The notes under the pieces were generated by a model. The model saw nothing but the letters and a program-made list of their open reading frames with translations, searched no databases and was not told the DNA's origin. From Isoetes taiwanensis (taxonomy: Eukaryota > Streptophyta > Lycopodiopsida > Isoetales > Isoetaceae), in contig JAJEKV010000076.1 of the NCBI GenBank assembly GCA_021234155.1, positions 171,452-235,451 on the forward strand: a DNA stretch of 64,000 nt, in the 5' to 3' direction. Below, one piece after another: positions 19,830 to 30,100 of the stretch; position 1 is the stretch's first letter, and every line of letters starts with the position of its first letter. The translations under genes and the position numbers were made by a program.

Positions 19830-20880
19830 CCTTTATAAATCTTAGGAGGTGTATCACTTATGGACCTCACCGCACTGCTTGATTAATGGAACAGCTAAAG
19901 CAAGCTCCTTAACTTTTGGAATTTTAGAAATAGCTAACTCTATTTTGACTGAACTCTAACAACCAGACGTCACATGACTAAAAGTCATATTTGTTACAAT
20001 ATCAGAGTTACAATAAATAAAACTGTGGAATTAGCTCATCATAAAGAAATACTTAGAACCCGTATACACTATTCCTGCTTATATACTGAAGTTTTTGTTA
20101 TGCACATGATTCAGATTTAACAGTGCCAGCCAATTCCTCAAGAAATCCTGCTTCGCAAAGCTTTGCAATATCTTCTAGTCCATGTTCTTTTTCTGCATAT
20201 TTTAGCTTATTATTTTTGCTTGATTTCCTTATCAACATAAAGCTTATCATCAGACTGTAAGTTATCATTTTCGTTTTTACCTAAGCATATAAAAGTGTCT
20301 ACCTCACAAGTTATGCAATTGATTTCTTGTTAATGTTGGACGGATATGGCTGCTTCAAAATATTTATCACATATGAGAAAGTATTCCAATGTAAAGAGAA
20401 TGGAATAAAGCAAGTGGACTATATGGAAAGGTTCGATTTCTACATGATGAAAAAATGAGACCTCTTTTATGAAAGGTGGAATTGAAGGTATGTGTTCATG
20501 AGACAAACTTATGTATTCTTTTTTATCTTTTAGTGTGGCCTACAATGAATGGATTACGAACGCTTATGTTCAATATCAGAATTCCACCGCCCATTTCTCT
20601 CACAGTCTAGAAAATATTCTTTAGCATGAATAGAGACATGTACTTTGCCTGCATCCTTCATGTTGGATTGTTTTCATGAAGAAAACAATTGATTAACTGA
20701 TAAATAGAGTTAGGTTTTAAAGCACATGATTTCTTACTATATTAGTAAGATTAAGGCACTCTAGATCCTTCTTTCTCCTGCTACCTCATTAGTAAGACTG
20801 AGGTAGTAAGATTATTAGGGGTTTGGAGAAGCACTTGTTCTGGTGGTCCACATAAAGTTGTCTCTTGGGGTCGCGATTAC
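19830..20880. other. No recognised gene
   Basis: AT-rich, conserved in unit B (46,790-47,870). GAGGTAGTAAGATTATTAGG and related ATTAGTAAGA(T/C)T words are repeated at 20,740-20,820. No coding signal. Confidence 0.4.
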
Positions 20881-22205
20881 AATTGGCCAAGTCGGGTCCT
20901 TAGTAGTACCCATGTTTGTATGGCATCCTTACTGCTAGCCCCACAGATCAACGTGCGTGAGCTCATTGCAATAGTTTGGAACTTTATTTGGGCGAAGGTG
21001 GCTTGGTCGAAGTGTATCCTTCCAAGATGGGCAAGTGGTCTGGGTATGATGGACTTCTTACTGCAGAGCAAAGTGCTTATTTCAAAGTTCATTTGGAGAC
21101 TCCTGAATAGTGAGGATGACTCTCCTGGTTCATGCCTTCTTAGACAAGCTCTTCGTCACTGTATCCTTCTAGGCAAGAAGGCTGTCAAACCAATCCTACC
21201 TTGGGCTTTATTTCAGACTCTGCAGCCTTTTCCAAGTGCTTCTCCATTTTTGCGTGGCTTGTTGACTGAGATGGAAGGCAAATCAGGACATCTTTTTCCG
21301 CCATGCCCCTCTATCCACACCCTATTGAGACTCCATGGTGGTGGGCACCACTACCTCCGGACCCCTCGGCACCTCCATTGGCAAAGACATCGGGTTCATC
21401 CCCTTACACGAGATGATGGGTCCTTGCGTGTGTTGTCTCTATTCAAGCATAGTATGAAGCGGGTCACCCTCTTGTCTTGGCCTGAATTTCGGGCAAAGTT
21501 CCGCGCTCTCGTTGGGATGTATCTCTATGGGAGAAGGTCGCAGAAAATTTGCCTCTTATAGTGCAAGTTGGTGTTCTTTGAAAAGGGTGCCATGGGACTG
21601 TCATGAAAATATTCACAAAGGCAAGCACTTTGTCGATCAAGATATCGCCTTCTTTTTAGCACCACGACCCCTCCGGTTGCCGGATGGGTGGCACCTCACA
21701 GTTCCACAACCCATTTTGTGTCGCGACATGGCGATGGCTTTGGGATAGGTTGCTCCACCCTAAAGTCTCTCAGATTGTAGTGGCGGGTTATCCACGTGTG
21801 CTGCGGGTTAATGCCTTTCGACATCACTATGATCCTCGTGATATCTGCAGTATACCCGCTCTCTCTTCGGGACGTTGAGACTCTTGAGCATTGTCTCTTT
21901 TATTGTTGTGGGGTTCAACCAGCGTGGTCACGGCTATAAGGTTTATTTAACAAGACATTGGACCTGCCGATGCATCCTCTTGGCGCCCTATCCCAACGCA
22001 TGACCTCCATCTAAACAAAGGGCTTCCATCTTGGTTCGATTAGCTCTTATGGTCGATATGGGAGCGTCGCCAGACACCACATCTTTCGGGCATTAATTCA
22101 TCGCGACGCGATTTTATTATGGTTGCCCGTAAAAAGATATTGATGACCTACGAAAGTGTTCCTCCCTTGAATCGTAAATGATGGAACGCATTTGGATTCG
22201 ATATC
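20880..22205 (+). mobile_element. LINE (non-LTR retrotransposon) ORF2 3' end, degraded (unit A)
   Basis: The plus strand encodes NFIWAKVAWSKCILPRW then GLGMMDFLLQSKVLISKFIW and RLLNSE. This corresponds to the region just after the reverse transcriptase of plant L1-type elements (FLW..... W...C.PK..GGLG..DL...N.ALL.KW.WRL). About 750 bp further on, WRWLWDRLLHPKVS and, in another frame, VETLEHCLFYCC with QPAWSR form the zinc-binding domain that ends such polymerases (W..PPKV...W... C..C....ET..HLF..C). Several frameshifts separate the blocks. The catalytic YADD region is upstream and missing, so this is a 5'-truncated relic, as expected of incomplete target-primed reverse transcription. Confidence 0.8.
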
Positions 22206-22416
22206 TCAATTGATTCTTCTCGTTAGTCTCCTATTTCGGAGTAAGTACACCGTGCTCCGTGTGCTCGTGTTCTGTGGCATTTTTTTGTGCTTACGGTTAG
22301 ATGATGTGGCGTTCGAGGGAAATATCGCCATAAATACGTATATTTCCAGGTCCATCACTATACAAGTCTATCTTCATAGCCTTGTATACCATAGATTGTG
22401 GCACTAGGGGGCATGA

Positions 22417-22438
22417 CTAAGTTATTCATATAACTTAG
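22417..22438. repeat. Subterminal palindrome of the LTR
   Basis: CTAAGTTAT-TCAT-ATAACTTAG, nine paired bases with a four-base loop. Unchanged in unit B (about 49,367). Confidence 0.9.
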
Positions 22439-22516
22439 CCAACCTTAGGTTAAGACCATTTTCCACATGGCCTTAACCTATTGGGCACCCGCCACACGGA
22501 CTTACCCTATTGGAGC

Positions 22517-22570
22517 CACGTGGCATAACACGTGAACCCTAACCTATAAAGGCCTAAACCCTAACCCTAG
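22517..22570 (+). promoter_or_regulatory. LTR promoter: two G-boxes, TATA box, telobox
   Basis: CACGTG at 22,517-22,522 and 22,529-22,534, two ATTGG (inverted CCAAT) words shortly upstream, TATAAA at 22,545-22,550, then AAACCCTAACCCTA at about 22,556. Order and spacing fit a plant polymerase II promoter; transcription would start about 30 bp after the TATA box, near 22,578. Confidence 0.6.
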
Positions 22571-23948
22571 GCCTCTTTTCTGGCTCCAACAGTCCGGGAA
22601 CATTCTTCGCGCTCGAAACTCCGTTTCGAGAACCGCTTGTCGTGGGCACAAAGATAGCATGGCAGCCCCCAGAGCGTGAGCGCATCAGCAGGAGTGGGAG
22701 CTACCTCGAACACTTCAAAGACCATGGAGATGCCAGGATTGGGAGGGAGTGCTTCTGGGGCAGGTATATAGAGTAGTGCTCTTAGTAGTTCATCTGGAAG
22801 TTAGCACTCCAGATGGGTTAGCATTTCGTATCTAGAGTAGAGCCATCCTAGAACCCTTATTGAACATCTTGAACCCTAATCAAGGAACCCTAACTGTAAG
22901 TTATATATGTATGATCAGGTTAAGATGTTCTTATGATGATTATCATGATATGATATTATGTGATGTTGGTTGATCATGTTTACTCCTCTTGTATTGGGAA
23001 GGGGGGTAGAGACCTAGTAGCCATTACGTAGCATGCTCCTAGTTTAGACCCCTTAGTTCCTATTATTTGTGCATAGGAACCCACCGGGCTATGGAGGCCA
23101 TGATGTGATTCAGCACTACACAACGGGGCTAGAGGCAATGCGGAGGGAGGATCCCTGCCGAGCGGGGGCTACGGGGGATCCCATAGTGAGCTAGGCTTAT
23201 GGTCGGTCACTTCGTGTGGGCCGGGCATGGGTACGACACCTCCTGGGGCAATGGTGTCGCCCTGCCTCTCAAGAGTTGCAAGTGTTGGCTTGGCTCTTGT
23301 TTTGGGGGGTTAAGTCGGGTATGAATCGTGTGTCGCGACGATTCTCTAGCCACTCGTGGAACCTCTAGACCCCGGGAAGGGGAGATGCAACCATTCCTGC
23401 CTCCACGGACCAGGGAGATGCAACCTGGAGTAGTCCCGATGGGTGATGCCATGGGATTGCGTATCCGGAAGGCTAGAGTCATGCCAGAGCTTGATCTAGC
23501 CCATCTGCAAAGTATGCACAGGAGGGGCGGATGGAGTGGTCAACCCTAGCCATTGTCTATAGCCAGCCCCACCATTGTTATGACTCGGTCTGCTCTATCT
23601 TGAGGCCTAGCGGTCCAGTCCAACCTCCTCATGAGTCGGAGCCATGGGTAGGAGCTCTCATATTTTATGGCATATGTTTATCTTTTTTGTAGCTATGGAT
23701 ATGTGGATGGACTACCCTTCGAGGTAGTATGATGTGTTGTTATTGCTAGTTCTGACGTTGTTTATGCTTCCGCTGTGATAGGAGCCCATAGGGGAAGGGC
23801 GCGCAAGACACCTTCGTGTCCCCTTCCCGCAATTAGGTGATCCCAAAGTGCGGGATAGACGGAGGGCCCGTGCGGTCGGAGGACCGGATGGGGGATTTCC
23901 TACGGAGTGTACGGCCGGGTGCCGTATATTTTGTAGGGAGCATCACAA

Positions 23949-23960
23949 TGGTATCAGAGC
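23949..23960 (+). promoter_or_regulatory. Primer-binding site for initiator tRNA-Met (unit A)
   Basis: TGGTATCAGAGC, complementary to the 3' end of plant tRNA-iMet, one base after the CACA end of the LTR. Confidence 0.9.
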
Positions 23961-24690
23961 AATGTTCTTGGTTGACCAAGAGCTAGCCCTGACCATATCC
24001 TTGAATAGGTAGACTAACTGGCTTAGCTAATAAATGGAATGGGAATTCCAGTCTTGAACCGCGAAATGTGGGAGAAATTTTTTCCCCATTAGCAAGGTCA
24101 TAATTAGATTGAATATAGTCTAAGTGAGAAATAATATAGTCAAAAGAAACCTTCTAGTAAATTTGAGGTCAAGTTGTTCATGAACCGCACCTTTCAAGAA
24201 AAAATTGAACGAGAAATCGCTCAAAAGAAGCTTGAAAGAAAATGGCGTGAAATGACCACTACTTGGCCCAAAAGAAATTAGGAAATTATGAGAAATAGTT
24301 AGGTGATTAGGGAAAGTACCTTAATTAATAACCCATAGTTATAATAAAATTACTCTTAAGAAAAGTAGCTATTAAATCTATGGAAGCACCTCTACTCCTT
24401 AGAAATTCCCAAAGAGTAGCTTGAACCTGTCCTTTACCCTTGTAAGGCGAATTATAAACTAATCTCTGAAGCTGCCATAAGAGCGTCGATCGACTCAAAG
24501 GAGCTGCGAATAGACATAGTCGACAATTAACAGAGGCAAGATCGCTCGAAGAGGCCAGCATCAAAGAATTAAACAAGTAGCTAGGAAGGTTGGAAGCTCC
24601 AGCTTGCACCAGAACGTTAAGCACTCAAGGTGGGCGGCGACAAGCAAATTCTTGAGGCCCGGCGACCTAGGCCAGATGACCTCGGCAGTA
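23961..24690 (+). other. Leader of the LTR element
   Basis: AT-rich, with a 33-codon charged frame from ATG 24,179 (MNRTFQEKIEREIAQKKLER) ending at about 24,280, broken by an A insertion in unit B. Otherwise non-coding. No gag signature was seen. Confidence 0.45.
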
Positions 24691-25545
24691 GGAGCCAACA
24701 CCAGGAAGAGCAGGTGAGGAGCAAATAGCAAGAGCAACCTCAACAACAGGAGCAACCACAACACCAGGAAGAGTAGGTGAGCAGCAAGTAGCAGGAGCAA
24801 CCTCGGAATACGAAAGCAACCCCAAAGCAGAACAACAAACAAAGAAGGGGCAATCAATCACGCGAAAAGAAAAGGAAGGAAGGGACGAGGCAAGGGAGAA
24901 GCGAGAAAGAGGCGGAAGCTAGGAAGGGGAGGGGGCGTGGTTATCGAGAACAAATGCCTGCATTTAACCGGAGGAGGATGAGCTCGAGGAGGAAAGACCA
25001 CACCAACAAGAGGAGGGAGCAAGAGGCTAAAGAAGAAGAGGAGGAGGAGGCCAAAGAACGTGACGGAGTCTCACGCCAAGCAACCATATCCAATGCAGTC
25101 CAAGGAGGGCAACATCGTGAGAAGCTACTTAAAGCTGAAGCAAGATATGGAGTACGAGAAGAAGAAGGCAGCATGCAAGATTTATCTCCCGCCAATGGAT
25201 CGACAAGGTAGCGACCGTGGTCGAAAAGCAAGCCTCCACCACCTCGACTCGACTCTCCGAAGAAGGTCCTCCATGGGCCAAACTCCCGGCACGCTCGGGT
25301 GTTTAAGGAGATTAGGCACTTTCAACAGTGTATTAATCTCCTAATAAGGAAAGCGCCATTCAAACACCTTCTTCGCTAAGTATCACGGGGAGTTCCGGAC
25401 TGATTCTGTGGTCATACCTCTAACCACCCGGGCCCCCAAGAAGAAGCCTCCGAAGTAGAGCCTCTAAAGTGAGCGAGAGCTTTTATACAAGATACCATTG
25501 TGGGTTCAAAGAGGTATACCAAGAGATCAAACTCAAATAACATCC
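24690..25545 (+). pseudogene. Histone-H3-like core with a long charged N-terminal tail (unit A)
   Basis: A coding-like stretch begins with a repeated PGRAGEEQIARATS / PGRVGEQQVAGATS motif. It becomes rich in E, K, R and Q (NKRREQEAKEEEEEEAKE) and ends in a segment alignable to the histone fold of H3: TPGT at 25,282, VFKEIRHFQQCINLLIRKAP with FKHLLR (25,299-25,378), TDSVVIPLTTR (about 25,397), then text for ALQEASE (about 25,431). Canonical H3 has PGTVALREIRRYQ, ELLIRKLPFQRLVREI, TD and ALQEASEAY in this order and at nearly this spacing. A later KRYT resembles KRVT. Frames change at three or four points, most at CCG/CTG text. It lies 1.3 kb downstream of the LTR primer-binding site on the same strand. 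It may be a histone gene captured by a retroelement, or an H3-variant pseudogene. Confidence 0.6.
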
Positions 25546-26104
25546 TAAGCAGTCTTCCACTACCGATTCTAGTTGACCTAGAGTGCATTGAGTGAAAGGG
25601 CAACTAGTTGACCGTGATCGAGTTGATATTGGCTCGATTGACCATGGAAGTTGGTCTCTAGGGTAATTTGGATGATTTGGACGTATCTGAAAAAAGTGAT
25701 ACCATATTTTGAGTTTGATAGAAATTTTGGATTGGCCAAATGCTACATTTCCTCGTCATGCCTCTAATAATCATTACTTCTTTTTTTAAATATACAATTG
25801 ATTATATCTTTATTGGTTTCTTTGATCAACCATCCACCTTCTTCCATGTGGCCATCGGGTTTATGATCTCTTGTTCTCATTTTAGTCCGATCCATTTTCA
25901 TAGTGCATGCATGACTTTTGCAACTGTAGACCATCATAGAAAATGGATACAATATCATACTGATGCGCTATACTCTAAACCTTTGTAGATCACCAAAGGG
26001 ACAACTAAACTATATCCAACACGAAGATTTTGGGCAATGACTAATCCTCTTCCAGAGCCAGGGGATATGGGAATAAGAACATGAAAGGGTGTACACACAT
26101 ATTA
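25546..26104. other. No recognised gene
   Basis: Starts with TTGACC words (AGTTGACC repeated at 25,570-25,660). The minus strand near 25,764-25,958 has a conserved frame (in unit B DIVSIFYDGLQLAKSHACTM) that might belong with the RNase-H-like relic. Unassigned. Confidence 0.4.
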
Positions 26105-26275
26105 CTGAGTTGAAGGATGAACTTGTGCATTTCTTGGGTACGATCTAGGTGTACAACAAGATACTCTGCTTTGTTGTTTTGTAGCAGAGACCCTTAATGA
26201 TTGCAAGAGCATCCCCTGACAGCTCCCCAGAATTCTTGGCAAATTGGATCAAACTCAGTTTAAATGGATCCATCC
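26105..26275 (-). pseudogene. RNase-H-like relic of a retroelement (unit A, minus strand)
   Basis: Read on the minus strand, WIHLN is followed by FD, then QEFWGAVRGCSCNH, a stop, GSLLQNNKAEYLVVHLD. Plant RNase-H-like domains of LINE and related polymerases start W.KLNFDGA, have a G.....R...G segment and then NN.AEY.AL. The NNKAEY motif carries the catalytic glutamate. One in-frame stop and a frameshift after HLN make it non-functional. It is opposite in strand to the LTR and the LINE, so it is a third retroelement trace. Confidence 0.5.
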
Positions 26276-27172
26276 CTCTCTTTTCGAACTCCCCTCCCAT
26301 CCTTCCAGAATGAACACCAAACAAATAGCACAAGAAACACATACCAATTGAATTTACAAGAAAAAAAATCAATTTCAATCTGCACATAAAGGCACATCCA
26401 GAAAGAGTAGTTTTTGGTGCTCATTTGTTGCAAGATCATAGGCTTTTTTTTTTTTTCCGAACTCGTGATTGAAAATTTTCTTTTGAAGTTATTGTTATGA
26501 AATCAATGATTGGAAATTTGAAAGATGGGCTTCAAAACGTAATGCCTGCAAATACCAAAGACAAGTTGGCTGTAAAACATTCACTATTATCAATTATTGT
26601 TTGAAAAAAAGAGAGATATAAACAAGGATATTACTTCAAAATTGCTAAAGATACAACCAAGAAATTTATCCAAAGTTGCAGCAAAAAAAATGAAAATAAT
26701 GTCATTAAGCAAAGCAAACTTTGGGCTTTTTGGGAAGGAGGCCAAGATCAAATAGAATTGATAATTCAATCAAACATCGGGTTTATGGATTTTGGCTTGA
26801 TAATATCAAAATTCCACCAAAAGTTAGAGATTTCATGAAGAGGAGAACACAAGTAATATAATGCCTTGATATCTCACATGTTTGCTCTTGTATTTGGATC
26901 AATTCTATTTTGAGATTATGTTTTTCTTCTAAAATTATTTCAGGACTTTCTTAGTATATTTCAAAGGCAATTTTTGTTGACCTATTAATGAATCCACATG
27001 GTTTTCATGAAATGTATTGCATCTCAGTATTTTGGCAGCAGCAGCCTTGCAGTCATGTACGATTAGGTACTTTTTAGACTTAAATCCCATTATGTTTACA
27101 TGTACTTGAATATTACATTTACATCCATCTATTTAAATGTACTTTGAGATAATGAAGCCAAACAATAACATC
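26276..27172. other. No recognised gene; poly-T tract and small frames
   Basis: A T-run lies at about 26,445 (12 T) and is expanded in unit B (about 53,565-53,582, 18 T). A lysine-rich plus-strand frame follows (53,623-53,817 in unit B, KRNARKYQRQVGCK), broken in unit A. No family recognised. Confidence 0.4.
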
Positions 27173-30100
27173 CTGCATTTTGAATCTTGCATTTGGTCAG
27201 GAAAGCTTACAATCTCTATTCAAAGCTAGAAACAAACAAAAAACAAGCATAAATAACTCAGTCTAGACTCAGAGTCCCTTTTTCCCTTTCCAAGTGCGAC
27301 ATATTCTTCTCCTTGTTCTTGCAAAACCAGAATGATGAAGTAAGCGTCCAGACTAACATCAACAGCTCGGTAGTTGTTCTTGCATCTAAAAAGCAGATGA
27401 TAACCCCGGTTATGGATTGGTTGTGGATGAAGAAATCCGAAGGCTTGCTTGCAGAGAAAGATGGTAGGCTAGTGTCGGATCGCATGTCTCTGTAGCAGCA
27501 TAACCCTAAATAAGCTTGCATTAAACCGTTTCGGATTGACTGCTGCTTTGCTCTCAAGTAAACCAGTTCTACTCCAACCTCTTGAAACCACTATCTTGGT
27601 TCCACTCCTCCGCAACCTTGCAAGCTCGCCCTACCCCTTTTTATACGAAACCAAAGAGCCTTTCAAACTTGCAAGAGAAGCTTCTAGACACTTTTAGAAT
27701 GCAGAGAGGCCCTCTAGAAACTCCAAATTAGGTCCTAGAACGAAAGGAAGCTTCTCGATGCTTCCTAAACTTTTTGAAGCTTACATGTGTTTACCATCCG
27801 AGGGTCTGAGATGTGCCATGTAGCATCACCTTGGCTATCGATGGGGCGTGACTTACAGACACTATTTTTCTTATTATATAGGAGGAGTATTATATAGGAG
27901 GAGGATTATACTATTCTAACATTTTCCATTTTCTCATTTCTCTGTTCACCATATTTACAACGATGTCATAGACAATTTTGGCTATCTTTCAAATATTTCC
28001 TTTCACTGCACTATTTTCTAATTATATAGGATACAAGAATTTAGCACGGCCATGAGCTGGAGCCCCATGCACCCCTGGGACCGAACTGAAGTGCGCGATT
28101 TGGAGAGGGACGAGCATCGATCCTTACATTCCAATAGCAAAGAAAGTTGTGATAGTAAAGGTGTTAAATATTCTTACATTGCAATCATGATCTAGTTCTG
28201 GCCAACAATCATCTGCCCCAATTCCATATAAAGGGTCCAATTGCCAAAGCCCTTAACATTGAAAGATAGTTACCGATGTTTATGTATTAGTGTCCATCAA
28301 ATGCAAGACCAATTTTGACTATGGCATCAGCAACACATTACATGCAAACTGTGTAAAACATCATTGGACTATGAGCGAGGATTACTGTATAGTCCTTTGA
28401 CAGCTTTATTTAAGCTCCAATATATGCATGGAAAAGGCTAAAATGTAAAGTTAAGGTTTTGTGATTCAAAAATTAGATGTTGGACAGGTAAGGTTATCGA
28501 TTCCGCCGCCGAGGTCGATAACCAAAAATGCGATATCGAGGTTGTATGCGTCGAGGCTAGAAATTTGGCACGTAATGGGGCAAGCCCGCCAGGGCGAAGG
28601 CCAGGCCACCGAGGCCTTACGTGCCAAATATATGGCCAAGGACATACAACCGAGGCCACGATTTTAGCCGCCTCCGAGATCAAGACTCGGCGGTTTTGGC
28701 GGCCTATGGCAAAACTCTATTCATATGCATCGGCCTACATCTCCGGAAGGGCGATGACACCTAGGAGCCAACGGTTCAATTAAGAAGCTAGCTGCAAACG
28801 GAACAAAAATTGATGCTATGGTGGCAAAGATTATGCAAGCAAGCATGTGAAGTCGCCACATACAAACGGGGCAAATGCTCTCCATGTCTTCTCAAAAATA
28901 CAGTTCGGAAAAGCCATTCCAAAATGTAATTAAAAAAAAAAAAAAAAAAAAAAATAATTGTTAATATATAGGAAGGGAAGGAGGAAGCCAAGCCATCCAA
29001 GAAAGATCCTCTATCAAGATCTTGTTGAAATTGTTGTGACTCAAACAACAATTTATTGGATGGAATAGGTCTTCGCCTTCGGCTATGTCCCTGCAAGCTC
29101 CCAAAGAAACTCGACGATGTATTCTCGTGAAAGAAATTCACAAATTTTCTACCTCAAAAGCCAAGCCATCCAAGATAGATCCTTTATCAAGATCCCTTTG
29201 AAATTGTTGTGACAGATTAAGTTTGTCTATCTCCATCGTTTCAATAATTTCTTCTTTCCATCCCCTATTTCTTAGCCTTTCTGCAATGTCCTGCAAATAA
29301 CCATTTGACTCAAACAATGATTTATTGGATGGAATAGATCTTCAGCTTGTAAGAAGCAAAGAAAATCTTCTGCTTCAACAAAAAACAAAATTCTCACGCC
29401 CACTCTAGAGATCAAGACTCGAGTAGTTTTGGCAGTCTATGGCACAGCGGTATGGTAAGATGCCTAGGTAGATAGATATTTTGAAGATAGATATTCTTCT
29501 GTTGAGTAAATGAAGTCCACAGTTTTTCTAAGTGGATAAAAACCTATGCTAGATCTAGACAAAGCTTCTGCATTTCTGATCGTAGGTTCAACCGTAACCC
29601 TCATGTTTTGTGCCTTAGGACTATGGTAGGTGGCACTAGGATGGTGAGGCTAAAAAGCCATGCCCCTAGAGTTGCCCCTAGGACCTAGACTTCCTAAGGC
29701 GGGATTAAATCCTGTCTATAAAGTGTGCATGTAAGGCAAAAGTTTTATCCAACGGATGTGTGGTGAGTTGGTATAGGCCTAGTAATGCCAAAATAAATGT
29801 ACATTTGGTCATGGGTTCAAATTTTGCCAGTTTCATTTATATTTGGAAGTTGGTTACTAGGGGTATACGATGATGATCCCTGACGTGGTAGAACTTAAAA
29901 GCCTATCGTCAGGTAGAACTCCTATATGCGTCCTCCACTTTGGTTGTCGCAAGACTGTGGGATAAACTAGCTAGTCTGTACAAGATTAGTCTAGTATGGA
30001 CCTTAAATAAAATAATAAAAAATCAATGGGACTATGGTAGGTGGCACTAGGCAAGCAACCCTGAATGTTACCAACATGCCCAACACACTTAAGACACCTT

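Larger units (their letters stand above)
22397..23947 (+). mobile_element. Long terminal repeat, 5' type (unit A)
   Basis: Runs from TGTGGCACTAG to GGGAGCATCACA, so it has TGTG...CACA ends, and is followed after one base by a primer-binding site. Inside are two G-boxes, a TATA box and an AAACCCTAACCCTA telobox-like word close together. An R-U5-like part of about 1.4 kb follows. A 9-bp palindrome (CTAAGTTAT-TCAT-ATAACTTAG) lies 20 bp from the left end. No second LTR is visible in the 27-kb unit, so the element is truncated on its 3' side. Length (1,551 bp) suits Ty3/gypsy or large copia LTRs. Confidence 0.75.
1..27172 (+). repeat. 27-kb direct repeat, unit A
   Basis: The sequence at position 1 (CTGCATTTTGAATCTTGCAT) recurs at 27,173 and, in altered form, at 54,291. 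Gene fragments and repeats then follow in the same order and orientation in each unit. Unit A alone carries the foldback element at 13,828-14,375 and the palindromic insertion at 11,496-13,036. It lacks about 520 bp of gag sequence and about 155 bp near 24,680 that unit B has. The true unit boundary is unknown because the window happens to begin inside the repeat. The units could be a real tandem array or two haplotypes wrongly joined in assembly. Confidence 0.95.

Noticed and set aside
20920-21561. 213-residue plus-strand frame as an intact gene
   Set aside because: Its first 60 residues are LINE polymerase text and the remainder is out of frame with the zinc-binding domain that follows; it is a relic.
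22551-22572. Telomere repeat (CCTAAACCCTAACCCTAGG)
   Set aside because: Only about two and a half units, inside an LTR promoter; better read as a telobox than as interstitial telomere DNA.
24561-24861. Leucine-rich minus-strand open frames (LLLLRLLLLFAPH and similar)
   Set aside because: They are the complement of the CAA/CAG and GAG-rich plus-strand coding text of the H3-like tail and have no independent support.
25280-25460. Naming the H3-like core as CENH3
   Set aside because: INLLI and APF favour it, but the loop length is ambiguous because of altered CTG sites and the TD and LIRK residues favour canonical H3.
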